A stretch of DNA of 64,000 bases from contig CACHPL010000002.1 in NCBI GenBank assembly GCA_902581795.1, positions 62,001 through 126,000 on the forward strand, in the 5' to 3' direction. This document shows positions 21,339 through 30,582 of this stretch, one piece after another. How positions within the stretch are numbered: the first letter of the stretch is position 1; each line of letters opens with the position of its first letter. A program made the translations under genes and the position numbers. The notes under the pieces are model-generated. The model was not told where the DNA came from and searched no databases. It saw only the letters and a program-made list of their open reading frames with translations. The DNA is from an uncultured Pelagibacteraceae bacterium. GTDB lineage: Bacteria; Pseudomonadota; Alphaproteobacteria; Pelagibacterales; Pelagibacteraceae.

Positions 21339-23998
21339 TGTCAAAATACATATTTAGTTTTGGAGACAAAAAAACAAAAAAAATAGCAAACGCTAGAAAT
21401 ATTTTAGGAGGGAAGGGATCAAACCTAGCAGAAATGGCTAGATTGGGTTTGCCTGTTCCTCCAGGGTTCACTATTTCAACGGATATGTGTTCCATCTTCT
21501 ATAATAATAAAAAAAAGTTAACGCCGAAAATCTGTAAACAAATTAAGGAAGAATTAAAAAAAATTGAGTCAAAAACTAAAAAGAAATTTGGTGATAATTC
21601 AAATCCACTTTTAGTATCAGTTAGATCTGGGTCAAGGGTATCTATGCCGGGAATGATGGATACTATTCTTAATTTAGGTCTTAATGACAAGACTGTGAGC
21701 GCTCTATCAAAAAAAACATCAAACGAAAGGTTTGCTAAAGATAGTTATAGAAGATTTATTCAAATGTACGCAAATGTTGTTTTGGGTGTAGAAACACATT
21801 TATTTGAAGATTTGATAGATAACTATAAATTAACAAAAGGAGTCTTGTTAGATACTGAGTTAAACTCTGAAGATTGGGATGGTCTTATAAAAAATTTCAA
21901 AAGTTTAATTTTAGAAAAAACAAATAGAAATTTTCCGCAAGATGTTTACGAACAGCTGTTTGGAGCAATTAAGGCTGTATTCTTGTCATGGGAAAGTAAA
22001 AGAGCCAAAACTTATAGAAAGCTCAACCAAATTCCAGGAGATTGGGGAACTGCGGTAAATATACAATCAATGGTATTTGGAAATATGGGCAACGATTGTG
22101 CTACCGGTGTAGCATTTACAAGAAATCCATCAACCGGAGAGAATAAATTTTTTGGTGAGTACTTAATCAATGCACAAGGTGAGGATGTTGTAGCAGGAAG
22201 TAGAACGCCAAGATACATAACCAAAAAAGCTAAAGAAAAAGCTGAAGCAAAAGAGGACTCAATGGAAGAAACAATGCCAAAGGTTTTTGGAGAATTAAAA
22301 AAAATATTTATTAAACTTGAAAAACATTATCGAGACATGCAAGATATTGAGTTTACAGTGGAAAATAAAAAGCTTTGGATGTTACAGACAAGAAATGGAA
22401 AACGTACAGCAAAAGCTGCAATTAAGATCGCTGTAGATATGGTAAAAGAAAAATTAATTTCAAAAAAAGAAGCTATTTTAAGAATAGATCCAAATACATT
22501 AGACACCCTTTTACATCCCACATTAGATGAAAAAGCTGAAAAAAAAGTAATAGCCAAAGGCTTGCCAGCCTCTCCAGGGGCAGCTAGCGGTAAGGTAGTT
22601 TTCACAGCAGATGAAGCTGAAAGAATGAACAATCAAAAAGAAGATACAATATTAGTGAGAGTAGAAACCTCACCCGAGGATATACATGGCATGCATGCTG
22701 CGAAAGGAATATTAACTTCTAGAGGTGGAATGACAAGTCATGCAGCTGTAGTTGCAAGAGGAATGGGGAGGCCATGTGTTTCTGGTTCTGGAGAAATTAA
22801 TATAGATTACGAAACGAAAGAATTTAAAGCTGGAAACCTTATTATAAAAGAAGGTGATCTAATTACGATTGATGGTGGCACAGGAAGAGTTATTAAAGGT
22901 TTAGTTCCAACTGTTAAGCCTGATATTTCTGGTTACTTTTCAAAAATAATGAAATGGGCAGATGAATTTAGAAAATTAAAAATTAGAACAAATGCAGAGA
23001 CACCCCAAGATACGAGAATGGCAAGAAATTTTGGAGCTGAAGGGATTGGATTATGTAGGACTGAACATATGTTCTTCGATGATGAAAGAATTTTATCTGT
23101 TAGACAAATGATATTATCAAAACATTTAGATGATAGAAAAACAGCTCTTGATAAATTGCTCCCCCATCAAAAAAATGATTTTAAAGAAATTTTTAAAATA
23201 ATGAAAGGTATGCCTGTAACAGTAAGACTTTTGGACCCCCCTCTACATGAATTTTTGCCTAAAACTGATAAGGACATGGAAGAGGTGGCTAGATCATTAA
23301 ATTTAGGTGTAAAAGAAATTAAAAATAGAGTTGCGGAATTACACGAACTAAATCCAATGTTAGGTCACAGAGGTTGTAGACTTGGAATCTCTTTTCCAGA
23401 AATTTACGAAATGCAATGTAGAGCAATTTTTACTGCACTGATGGAATGTCAAAAAGAAAAAGTGCAGTCCATTATACCAGAAATAATGATACCATTAGTT
23501 TCGACAGAAGATGAGCTTGGAATAATGAGAAAGTTGGTTGATCGAGTTGCTAAAGAACTTCAAAAGAAGCACAAAATAAAAATTAATTATTTTGTAGGCA
23601 CTATGATCGAGTTACCTCGTGCCGCATTAAGAGCAGAACCAATATCAAAATATGCAGACTTTTTTAGTTTTGGTACAAATGATTTGACCCAAACTACTTT
23701 TGGAATAAGCCGTGATGACTCTGGTAAATTTTTAGATGATTACTTAGAGCATAAAATTTTTAACAATGATCCTTTTGTGAGTATTGACAAAGATGGTGTA
23801 GGTGAATTAGTAGAAATAGCATCCAAAAGAGGAAAAAAACGAAATAAAAAACTTAAATTGGGTATCTGTGGAGAACATGGCGGCGATCCTAAAAGCATAG
23901 AATTTTGTTCTAAAACTGGACTAGACTATGTCTCTTGCTCTCCCTATAGGGTTCCGATTGCAAGATTAGCGGCTGCCCAAGCTGAGCTTAGGAGATAA
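21338..23998 (+). CDS. ppdK: pyruvate, phosphate dikinase
   Basis: Interconverts pyruvate, ATP and phosphate with PEP, AMP and PPi, allowing PPi-linked glycolysis or gluconeogenesis. Domains in order: N-terminal ATP-grasp (GGKGSNLAEMARLGLPVPPGFTI in parts; SVRSGSRVSMPGMMDT), swivelling His domain with GGMTSHAAVVARGMG, and the C-terminal PEP-binding barrel (GLCRTEHMFF, FGTNDLTQTTFG, GICGEHGGDP). I start at the ATG at 21338 (886 aa), one base overlapping the glyS stop; the TTG three bases earlier is unlikely. The 3' end overlaps nadC by 11 bp on the other strand. Confidence 0.97.
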   Translation: MSKYIFSFGDKKTKKIANARNILGGKGSNLAEMARLGLPVPPGFTISTDMCSIFYNNKKKLTPKICKQIKEELKKIESKTKKKFGDNSNPLLVSVRSGSRVSMPGMMDTILNLGLNDKTVSALSKKTSNERFAKDSYRRFIQMYANVVLGVETHLFEDLIDNYKLTKGVLLDTELNSEDWDGLIKNFKSLILEKTNRNFPQDVYEQLFGAIKAVFLSWESKRAKTYRKLNQIPGDWGTAVNIQSMVFGNMGNDCATGVAFTRNPSTGENKFFGEYLINAQGEDVVAGSRTPRYITKKAKEKAEAKEDSMEETMPKVFGELKKIFIKLEKHYRDMQDIEFTVENKKLWMLQTRNGKRTAKAAIKIAVDMVKEKLISKKEAILRIDPNTLDTLLHPTLDEKAEKKVIAKGLPASPGAASGKVVFTADEAERMNNQKEDTILVRVETSPEDIHGMHAAKGILTSRGGMTSHAAVVARGMGRPCVSGSGEINIDYETKEFKAGNLIIKEGDLITIDGGTGRVIKGLVPTVKPDISGYFSKIMKWADEFRKLKIRTNAETPQDTRMARNFGAEGIGLCRTEHMFFDDERILSVRQMILSKHLDDRKTALDKLLPHQKNDFKEIFKIMKGMPVTVRLLDPPLHEFLPKTDKDMEEVARSLNLGVKEIKNRVAELHELNPMLGHRGCRLGISFPEIYEMQCRAIFTALMECQKEKVQSIIPEIMIPLVSTEDELGIMRKLVDRVAKELQKKHKIKINYFVGTMIELPRAALRAEPISKYADFFSFGTNDLTQTTFGISRDDSGKFLDDYLEHKIFNNDPFVSIDKDGVGELVEIASKRGKKRNKKLKLGICGEHGGDPKSIEFCSKTGLDYVSCSPYRVPIARLAAAQAELRR

Positions 23999-24827
23999 AA
24001 TCTAATTTAAAGTCTATATTTGATGAGCTGTGGGTTATCTGACCAATAGAAATCCTTTTAACTCCTGTACCCGCAATTTTTTTTATGTTTTTAAGCGTAA
24101 CCCCACCTGAAGCTTCTGTCTCATAAAATTTTTTTGCTTTTTTTACCCCTTTCCTAAGATTTTCGGGACTCATATTATCAAATAATATCCTATTGAATTT
24201 GAGACCCATGATTTCTTTTAGTTGACCTAAGCTATCTACTTCTACTGTTATCTTTTTTCCTTTTCCGTTCCTTATAGCTTTTTTAACTAGATCTCTAATA
24301 TTTTTGTGAAAAGAGATATGATTGTCTTTAATTAAAATTTCATCACTTAAATTAAATCTATGGTTAGTTCCACCACCTAATTTTACTCCATATTTTTGTA
24401 TTAATCTTAAATTTGGTAAAGTTTTTCTTGTACAACATATTTTGCACGATTTACCTTTAACCTTTTTTACAAATTTATTTGTAGTTGTTGCTACTCCTGA
24501 AATTAACCCCAAGAAATTAAGCGCAACTCTTTCTCCTTTTAGAATAGCTAAAGATTTACCTTTTAAAACTGCGATTACCTTTCCTTTTTTAACTTTCTTT
24601 CCATCAATTGTTTTGGCTTTAAAAAAAATTCTTTTATCTAAATACTTAAAAATTTTTTTTGTTATATCTAAGCCACCAACAATACAGCTTTCACCTGCAA
24701 TTATATTTGCTTCCGTTATTATATTATTTATATTTTTTGAAGTTATATCTCCTGAAGGGCTAAGATCCTCTTTTAAAGCCTGTTGTATTATTAATGAAAT
24801 ATATTTATTATTTTTTTTTGTACTCAA
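23988..24827 (-). CDS. nadC: nicotinate-nucleotide diphosphorylase (quinolinate phosphoribosyltransferase)
   Basis: Converts quinolinate and PRPP to nicotinate mononucleotide. The 279-aa protein has KEDLSPSGDITS at the N-terminus, ALNFLGLISGVATTTNKFV, CCTRKTLPNLRLIQKYGVKLGG (in parts), the EVDSLGQL stretch, and ASGGVTLKNIKKIAGTGV near the end, as in QPRTases. It is directly downstream of nadA (2-bp gap). Many lysine codons reflect the base composition of the genome. Confidence 0.96.
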   Translation of the reverse strand: MSTKKNNKYISLIIQQALKEDLSPSGDITSKNINNIITEANIIAGESCIVGGLDITKKIFKYLDKRIFFKAKTIDGKKVKKGKVIAVLKGKSLAILKGERVALNFLGLISGVATTTNKFVKKVKGKSCKICCTRKTLPNLRLIQKYGVKLGGGTNHRFNLSDEILIKDNHISFHKNIRDLVKKAIRNGKGKKITVEVDSLGQLKEIMGLKFNRILFDNMSPENLRKGVKKAKKFYETEASGGVTLKNIKKIAGTGVKRISIGQITHSSSNIDFKLDFIS

Positions 24828-24829
24828 AA

Positions 24830-25804
24830 TTATCTACCAATTTCAGCCATCCTCAAAACAGATTTTCTTGCCATTTCAGCAATATTATGACCAATTTTGA
24901 TTTCATTAGTTTCATTTTTTAAGCAATCGTAGATTTTATTTAGAGTAATTTTTTTCATATGAGGGCAAAGATTACAGGGCTTTATAAATTGAACATTTGG
25001 ATTTTCAACTTGAACATTATCACTCATTGTGCATTCGGTAACTAACAAAACTTTTTTAGGTTGATTTTCTTTTACATATTTTACCATGCTTGAAGTTGAA
25101 CCAGCGAAGTCAGATGCACTAATAACATCTGGTGGACATTCCGGATGAGCAATCACTTCGATACCAGGGTTTTCTTTTTTTATATCTTCCACCTCTTTTC
25201 CAGTAAATTTTTCATGCACCATACAAGTACCTTGCCATGAAATTATCTTTACTTTTGTATTCTTTTGAACATAGTTGGCTAAGTAATGGTCAGGAAGAAA
25301 AATAACTTTACTAGTTCCTAAAGATTCTACCACTTTAACTGCGTTAGCAGATGTACAACATATATCTGTTTCCGCTTTTACTTCTGCAGAGGTATTTACA
25401 TAAGATACAACTGGGACACCAGGGTATTTTTCTTTGAGCATTCGTACGTCTGCGCCTGTAATAGATTCCGCCAAAGAACAGCCCGCTTGCATATCAGGTA
25501 TTAAAACTTTTTTACTTGGATTCATTAATTTTGCAGTTTCAGCCATGAAGTGAACTCCACATAAAACTATTATTCTAGACTTTGTTTTTGCTGCCTCTAA
25601 AGCGAGAGCAAGAGAATCTGCTGATATATCAGAAACTCCATGGTAAATTTCTGGTGTTTGATAATTGTGAGCAAGTATAACTGCATCTTTTTCTTTTTTT
25701 AATTTATTGATTTTATCTATTATTGGAGCGTGAAATTTCCACTCAATTTCAGGAACAACTGAAGATATTTTATCGTATATTTTATCTAAATTTTGTGAAG
25801 ACAT
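24830..25804 (-). CDS. nadA: quinolinate synthase
   Basis: [4Fe-4S] enzyme condensing iminoaspartate with dihydroxyacetone phosphate to quinolinate. The 324-aa protein shows AVILAHNYQTPEIYHGVSDISADSLALA (in parts), VLCGVHFMAETAKLMNP, the CCTSANA block and the C-terminal CNLCPHMKK; three of the cysteines in these blocks are the family's cluster ligands. nadB, the usual third partner making iminoaspartate, is not adjacent; it may be elsewhere or replaced by aspartate dehydrogenase. The gene lies 62 bp from tRNA-Leu, pointing away from it. Confidence 0.97.
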   Translation of the reverse strand: MSSQNLDKIYDKISSVVPEIEWKFHAPIIDKINKLKKEKDAVILAHNYQTPEIYHGVSDISADSLALALEAAKTKSRIIVLCGVHFMAETAKLMNPSKKVLIPDMQAGCSLAESITGADVRMLKEKYPGVPVVSYVNTSAEVKAETDICCTSANAVKVVESLGTSKVIFLPDHYLANYVQKNTKVKIISWQGTCMVHEKFTGKEVEDIKKENPGIEVIAHPECPPDVISASDFAGSTSSMVKYVKENQPKKVLLVTECTMSDNVQVENPNVQFIKPCNLCPHMKKITLNKIYDCLKNETNEIKIGHNIAEMARKSVLRMAEIGR

Positions 25805-25865
25805 ATAATTAATTTATCAACTTGAAGATAAAAAGTCATTCATTTATTGTCGCATATATAATTTT

Positions 25866-25949
25866 GCGGTCGTGCTGAAATTGGTAGACAGGCACGCTTG
25901 AGGGGCGTGTGGGTTTCCCGTGAGAGTTCGAGTCTCTCCGACCGCACCA
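25866..25949 (+). tRNA. tRNA-Leu(GAG)
   Basis: A class II tRNA of 84 nt including encoded CCA. Acceptor strands are GCGGTCG and CGACCGC (perfect). The anticodon stem CACGC/GCGTG encloses loop TTGAGGG, giving anticodon GAG (reads CUC/CUU). The variable arm runs through GTGGGTTTCCCG and the T-arm is GAGAGTTCGAGTCTCTC. The last 35 nt plus 4 following A's recur exactly at 27046-27084, so this gene looks like an attachment site that has been used. Confidence 0.97.
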
Positions 25950-25953
25950 AAAA
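25915..25953 (+). repeat. attL-like direct repeat: 3' end of tRNA-Leu (copy 1)
   Basis: A 39-bp segment starting TTCCCGTGAGAG within the variable arm and running through the T-arm, acceptor strand, CCA and four A's. It is identical, base for base, to 27046-27084. The intact tRNA is on this side, as expected when an element carrying a tRNA 3' end integrates and restores the gene. Confidence 0.9.
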
Positions 25954-26049
25954 AATACGTTTTTTCATTAAAAAAGTAAGCAAAATTAATAAATTTTATA
26001 TTTTGTCTTTTTCGTTTATATTAAACATTCAATAACTATTACTAATTTT

Positions 26050-26925
26050 ATGGGTAAAAAAATAAAAGAATTTTTTACAATTTTTTTTGGATTTCTAGTT
26101 TTGCTTTTTTATGTTGTTTTTAAAAAACAAGGTACAGGAAAATTTTATATCAAAGCTCAAGAAGAGGGAGGGTGGAGCGAAATTTTAAATAGATTTATAA
26201 AGTCAAAAACATTAAATTTTTTATTTAGCAATTTTAAATATTATGAAAGAAATATAACTAAAGAAATAAGCGATGAATCAAAATCTTATAGAGAAAATAG
26301 TCAAATTCTCCAAAAATATACCACTCAAGACTATGGTCAAAGTGAAAGTAAAAAATTAGAGGAACAGCAAAGAGGATTTGGAATTTATCTAATTAAGGAC
26401 TTATTGAAGAATGATAAAATTAAAAATGTAATAGAGATTGGAACAGGAAATGGAGATCTTATAAGTTTTTTTGCTAAAGATTATAGTAATAAGTATTTTA
26501 CAGGTATAGATTTTAATGTAGAAACTGCTACAGAAAAGCACCAACTAGACAATTTAAATTTTATTTCTGACTACGCGTTAAATTATCTAAATAAATCAGA
26601 TGTTAAAAACATAGATTTGATATTTGCAAGCTCTGTATTTAATTTTTTTACACCAAAAGAATTAATAAAATACATAAAAATTTTTTCCAAAAAATGTAAG
26701 TTCATTATAATCACAGAACCAACATGGTATAGAGTACATGAAAAAAAATTAATTAATCATACTTATCATTTAGAAGGCGGAGTTTTTTTTCATAACTATA
26801 ATCACTATTTTAAAGATTTCGATATAATCCAAAATAAGTTCCTAAAGTATAAACATAAAAGTAGTCCACGACCTGACATTTACATAAATATTATCTTTGT
26901 AAAAAATAACAATTTAGTAAAATAA
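26050..26925 (+). CDS. SAM-dependent methyltransferase with N-terminal hydrophobic anchor
   Basis: Unnamed 291-aa protein. A hydrophobic segment at about residues 8-25 (FFTIFFGFLVLLFYVVF) suggests a membrane anchor on the cytoplasmic face. A Rossmann-type methyltransferase domain follows: motif I VIEIGTGNGDL at residues 127-137, the acidic residue after strand 2 in FTGIDFN (Asp154), and motif IV-like NIDLIFASSVFNFF at about 187-200. The target cannot be inferred; sugars, lipids or small molecules are possible. The gene is the only cargo between the two tRNA-Leu 3'-end repeats, which suggests it is a variable, strain-specific gene. Confidence 0.72.
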   Translation: MGKKIKEFFTIFFGFLVLLFYVVFKKQGTGKFYIKAQEEGGWSEILNRFIKSKTLNFLFSNFKYYERNITKEISDESKSYRENSQILQKYTTQDYGQSESKKLEEQQRGFGIYLIKDLLKNDKIKNVIEIGTGNGDLISFFAKDYSNKYFTGIDFNVETATEKHQLDNLNFISDYALNYLNKSDVKNIDLIFASSVFNFFTPKELIKYIKIFSKKCKFIIITEPTWYRVHEKKLINHTYHLEGGVFFHNYNHYFKDFDIIQNKFLKYKHKSSPRPDIYINIIFVKNNNLVK

Positions 26926-27045
26926 TTCACTTGTACATTCTGTTTTAGTTTTTATATATGCCATTAGTGGTTCTTTTTTATCTTATATGAACGCATTGAT
27001 TGACCTAATGTTAAATTAAACCTATAAACATTGGGCAAGGTGAAG

Positions 27046-27084
27046 TTCCCGTGAGAGTTCGAGTCTCTCCGACCGCACCAAAAA
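27046..27084 (+). repeat. attR-like direct repeat: displaced tRNA-Leu 3' end (copy 2)
   Basis: Exact 39-bp match to 25915-25953: T-arm, acceptor 3' strand and CCA of tRNA-Leu plus four A's. The 5' half of a tRNA is absent here, so it is not a functional tRNA. It ends 3 bp before the start codon of the EamA transporter, implying that before integration the transporter gene followed directly on tRNA-Leu. Confidence 0.92.
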
Positions 27085-27087
27085 TTT

Positions 27088-27948
27088 ATGAGTACAGTAG
27101 TATTTTTAGCAGTTTTGTTTGCGGCATTCTTGCATGCCTTATGGAATGGTATGGTTAAGTCCCATAAGGACAAGCATGTTGCTGTCGCTGCAATTGTCTT
27201 GGGACATGTGCCTGCTTCTATAGCTATTATCTTTTTAGTACCAATGCCTGCTATAGAGAGCGTACCTTATATTATAGCAAGCGCAGTTATCCACCAGGGT
27301 TATCAATGGTTTTTACTTACAGCCTACAGATATGGAGATTATACAAGAGTTTATCCTATTGCGCGTGGAACAGGACCGGTGGTTGTTACAATTATTTTGT
27401 TATTATTTTTTGGAGTGAAACTAAGCGCATATGAATTAATAGGTATAATTATAATTTCTATTGGAATTTTTAGCATAAGCACCCAAGATCGACATTCATT
27501 TTTTCCATGGATAGCACGTAGGAATGCTAGAGCAATTAGTTTTGCTTTGCTAACAGGATTATTTATTGGGGTATATTCTATAATTGATGGTTTCGGAGCA
27601 AGAATTAGTTTTTCTCCATTAAGTTTTATGGGCTGGTCGTTTGTTGTTAATGCTTTAATCTTTCCAATACTTTTAAAAGTTATGAACAAACCAGATGTTG
27701 TTAAAAGAGTTTTCAGTGAAGCTAAATTGTTATTTTGGTTTGGTGGAACTATTTCATATATAGTTTATGGAATTGTTGTATGGGGATTTACTCAGGCACC
27801 CATACCTTTAGTTAGCGCTCTAAGAGAAACAAGTGTGATCATAGCTCTTTTAATTGGCACGATCTTTCTTAAGGAACGTTTTACAGTTCTTAAAGCTTTA
27901 TCTATTTTGATTATTTTCTCAGGAGTTATTCTTCTTAAGTTTTTTTAA
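27088..27948 (+). CDS. EamA/DMT-family transporter
   Basis: Inner-membrane protein of 286 aa with about ten hydrophobic segments, the drug/metabolite transporter architecture of two EamA repeats. Characteristic points are [16 protein letters not shown] in the first helices, [19 protein letters not shown], and the C-terminal [27 protein letters not shown] block, which resembles exporters of small metabolites. The substrate is unknown. The ATG lies 3 bp after the displaced tRNA-Leu end, leaving no room for a normal leader; transcription must start within or before the putative element. It converges with fhs with a 4-bp overlap. Confidence 0.87.
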   Translation: MSTVVFLAVLFAAFLHALWNGMVKSHKDKHVAVAAIVLGHVPASIAIIFLVPMPAIESVPYIIASAVIHQGYQWFLLTAYRYGDYTRVYPIARGTGPVVVTIILLLFFGVKLSAYELIGIIIISIGIFSISTQDRHSFFPWIARRNARAISFALLTGLFIGVYSIIDGFGARISFSPLSFMGWSFVVNALIFPILLKVMNKPDVVKRVFSEAKLLFWFGGTISYIVYGIVVWGFTQAPIPLVSALRETSVIIALLIGTIFLKERFTVLKALSILIIFSGVILLKFF

Positions 27949-29630
27949 AAAAGACCTTCTATTTCACCTTTGTTGTTCAATTTAATAGAGTCCGCAGCAG
28001 GAACTCTTGGAAGTCCAGGCATAGTCATGATCGATCCACAAACAACAACTAAAAATTCTGCTCCACTCGATAATCTGATTTCTCTAATGGGTAAAACGTG
28101 CCCTGAAGGAGCTCCTTTTAACTTAGGATCGGTTGAAAAACTGTATTGAGTTTTTGCAATGCAAACTGGAAATCTTCCAAATCCAGCTTGCTCTATTATT
28201 TTAACCTGTTCTTTAATTTTTTCATCGAGCTCAATCCCTTTTGCTTTATAAATTTCTTTGGCAATTTTTTCTATTTTTTCTAGTATTGGGGCTTCGTCAG
28301 AATATAGATATTTAAATTTATTTTTTTCACTTTTATTACATATTTCAACAACATTATTAGCTAAATCTTTTGCTCCATTTCCACCTTCTGCCCAATGTTT
28401 GCAAAGACTTACTTTAACTCCAAGTTTTAAGCAATGTTGATCAATAATTTTTACCTCAGAATCTGTATCTGTTACAAAATGATTGATTGCCACAATAACT
28501 TCTAAGCCAAATTTTTTAATATTTTCAATATGTCTTTCAAGATTAGGAAGACCCTTTTTAAGTGCTTCTATATTTTCTTTTTTAAGATTGTCTTTTTCTA
28601 CTCCACCATGCATCTTTAAAGCCCTTATTGTTGCAACAATAACGACACAACTAGGCTGGATTCCTGCTTTACGACATTTAATATCCAAAAACTTTTCAGC
28701 ACCAAGATCAGCACCAAAACCAGCTTCTGTCACTACATACTCAGATAGTTTTAAAGCAGTTTTTGTTGCAAGTATGGAATTACATCCATGAGCAATATTT
28801 GCAAATGGTCCTCCATGAATGATAGCAAGGTTATTCTCAAGTGTCTGTACAGCATTTGGTCTAATTGCTTCTTTTAAGAGAACAGTCATAGGTCCATGGG
28901 CTTTTATATCTTTCGCGTAAACAGGCTTTTTATCTTTTGTATAGGCAACTGTAATATTTCCTATTTTTTTTTCCAAATCCTTAATACCATTAGATAAACA
29001 AAAAATTGCCATGACCTCAGATGCCACTGTAATGTCAAAACTATCATTTCTAGGTATATTACTTTTTAATTTTTCTAAATTTATTTTAATTTTTCTTAGA
29101 CCTCTATCATTTAAATCAACTACACGTTTCCAAACTATATTTTCAGGATCAATATTTAATTTGTTGCCCCAATAAATATGATTATCTATCAAAGCCGATA
29201 AAAGGTTGTGAGCAGAAGTTATTGCATGAAAATCACCTGTAAAATGTAAATTAATTTGTTCCATTGGAATAACTTGAGCGTGACCACCTCCTGCGGCCCC
29301 TCCTTTCATTCCAAAAGAAGGCCCCAAGCTTGGCTCCCTTAAACATACAATTGATTGCTTTCCAATTTTATTTAAGGCGTCATTTAAACCAACGGAGGTT
29401 GTAGTTTTTCCTTCCCCTGCAGGTGTAGGCGTTATAGCCGTTACAAGAATTAAATTATTTTTTTTTTCCTTTAATTTATCAATATATTCAAAGTTCAATT
29501 TTGCAATATGTCGACCCATAGGACTGAAAGAAAAAGGATCGTCAGGAACATTAAACTTTCCAAGAACTTCCCCAATGGGTTTTATCTTTGCTGCTCTTGC
29601 AATCTCAATGTCGGACTTAATTTTACTCAT
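27945..29630 (-). CDS. fhs: formate-tetrahydrofolate ligase
   Basis: ATP-dependent ligation of formate to tetrahydrofolate giving 10-formyl-THF, linking one-carbon oxidation and biosynthesis. Family marks: [10 protein letters not shown] near the start, the phosphate-binding [36 protein letters not shown] (in parts), [18 protein letters not shown] and the C-terminal [16 protein letters not shown] choose the ATG at 29630 (MSKIKSD, 561 aa) because AGGAG sits 5 bases upstream; a GTG at 29636 would lie inside that ribosome site. This enzyme fits the C1-oxidising lifestyle of SAR11. Confidence 0.97.
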   Translation of the reverse strand: MSKIKSDIEIARAAKIKPIGEVLGKFNVPDDPFSFSPMGRHIAKLNFEYIDKLKEKKNNLILVTAITPTPAGEGKTTTSVGLNDALNKIGKQSIVCLREPSLGPSFGMKGGAAGGGHAQVIPMEQINLHFTGDFHAITSAHNLLSALIDNHIYWGNKLNIDPENIVWKRVVDLNDRGLRKIKINLEKLKSNIPRNDSFDITVASEVMAIFCLSNGIKDLEKKIGNITVAYTKDKKPVYAKDIKAHGPMTVLLKEAIRPNAVQTLENNLAIIHGGPFANIAHGCNSILATKTALKLSEYVVTEAGFGADLGAEKFLDIKCRKAGIQPSCVVIVATIRALKMHGGVEKDNLKKENIEALKKGLPNLERHIENIKKFGLEVIVAINHFVTDTDSEVKIIDQHCLKLGVKVSLCKHWAEGGNGAKDLANNVVEICNKSEKNKFKYLYSDEAPILEKIEKIAKEIYKAKGIELDEKIKEQVKIIEQAGFGRFPVCIAKTQYSFSTDPKLKGAPSGHVLPIREIRLSSGAEFLVVVCGSIMTMPGLPRVPAADSIKLNNKGEIEGLF

Positions 29631-29657
29631 CGGCACTCCTATATCTAAAAAAAAAGG

Positions 29658-30545
29658 CTATGTATACAGAACATTAATTATCTTCAACTTTGTTTTCTCA
29701 CTTAAAAGATCTTCTTTCACCAATTCATTAATATTCGGGCTGTCAGTTTTAAATAATCCGAAGGGATAGGGTCCGGGTATCAAGATCTTCCCCACCACTT
29801 TTTCTTTGCAAGTAATTTCACTTAAAGCCGATATGTTTCCTTCAAAGGAAACTGGAAGAAGAGTTTTTTTTAATTTGTTTTTAAGCTTCATTCTTGCTGT
29901 GTTTTCTTGTCCAACATAACAACCCTTTTTAAAGTCAATACCATTTAACTTTTCAAAATTACATTCTAATCCAAATATTTTATCTTGAAGTTTATTTGTA
30001 TTAACTTGGGGTATTCCAAGCTTGTGACTTAACGAATAATAATTTTTTGAATTTTTGGAATTTAAATTGAGTTTTTTGAGAGAGAGATTTATTTTTTCAA
30101 AATTTGCAATTAATCTTCCCCCCAATTCTTTTGATCTTGGATCTAGTGTAACCGTATCACCATTGTATTTGATAGAGCTTCCCTCAACATCTTTAGCACC
30201 CCCTAAGGTCAAAAATTTTTCCCTACTAATAACTGCCACCTCAAATTCGTTACTTAAATTTAATATCTCGATTTCAGAATTAAGTTTATAAATATTTAAT
30301 CTTTCAATTAGTTGATTTAACTGAGTCTTTTCACAATCTAACAAATAACCCTGTTTATGCTTGATGATTACAAAATCAAACAAGTATTTGCCTTGAGGGG
30401 TCAACAGAGAAGCAAAACAACTTGAGGTATTACCCACTTTATTTATATCGTTAGTTATAATATTTTGTAAAAATTTCTTTGCATCTTTACCATTGATGTA
30501 GATAACGCCTCTATCTTTTAAAAAAAATATTTGATCTTTTTCCAT
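29658..30545 (-). CDS. ygfZ: YgfZ/GcvT-family protein (folate-binding, Fe-S maintenance)
   Basis: A GcvT-fold protein of 295 aa related to YgfZ/IBA57, which binds tetrahydrofolate and supports certain Fe-S enzymes such as MiaB. The diagnostic motif K-G-C-Y-x-G-Q-E is present as KKGCYVGQENTARMK at about residues 207-220, and the N-terminus reads DRGVIYINGKDAKKFLQNIITNDINK (in parts), as in this family. The C-terminal barrel is short. It is divergent from the dihydroorotase gene and lies 27 bp upstream of fhs on the same strand, another folate-dependent gene. Confidence 0.88.
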   Translation of the reverse strand: MEKDQIFFLKDRGVIYINGKDAKKFLQNIITNDINKVGNTSSCFASLLTPQGKYLFDFVIIKHKQGYLLDCEKTQLNQLIERLNIYKLNSEIEILNLSNEFEVAVISREKFLTLGGAKDVEGSSIKYNGDTVTLDPRSKELGGRLIANFEKINLSLKKLNLNSKNSKNYYSLSHKLGIPQVNTNKLQDKIFGLECNFEKLNGIDFKKGCYVGQENTARMKLKNKLKKTLLPVSFEGNISALSEITCKEKVVGKILIPGPYPFGLFKTDSPNINELVKEDLLSEKTKLKIINVLYT

Positions 30546-30582
30546 ATTTAAAGTTTATATTGTATATTATATTTAACAAAAT

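Larger units (their letters stand above)
25954..27084. mobile_element. putative small integrated element at tRNA-Leu (attR-like copy included)
   Basis: A segment of about 1.1 kb bounded by the intact tRNA-Leu and an exact 39-bp copy of its 3' end. It contains one convincing gene, a methyltransferase at 26050-26925, and about 120 bp of AT-rich DNA after it with no other recognisable gene. There is no integrase, so the element would have been moved by an enzyme encoded elsewhere, or it is the remnant of a larger island. An alternative is a decayed tandem duplication of the tRNA gene: the 20 bases left of copy 2 show a weak resemblance to the tRNA (GGGC, GTG) but no cloverleaf. Confidence 0.6.

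Noticed and set aside
24322-24900. 192-codon plus-strand frame
   Set aside because: Antisense to nadC and the nadA 3' end, both clearly identified; a long open antisense frame arises easily in such AT-rich DNA.
27046-27080. A second tRNA-Leu gene
   Set aside because: Only the T-arm and acceptor 3' strand are present; no anticodon arm or 5' acceptor strand precedes them.
26964-27173. 69-codon minus-strand frame beside the methyltransferase
   Set aside because: It crosses the displaced tRNA-Leu end; its GRRDSNSHG stretch is the reverse-strand translation of the tRNA 3' end and it runs into the EamA gene, so it is an artefact.
29631-29636. GTG start for fhs at 29636
   Set aside because: It overlaps the AGGAG ribosome site that serves the ATG at 29630.
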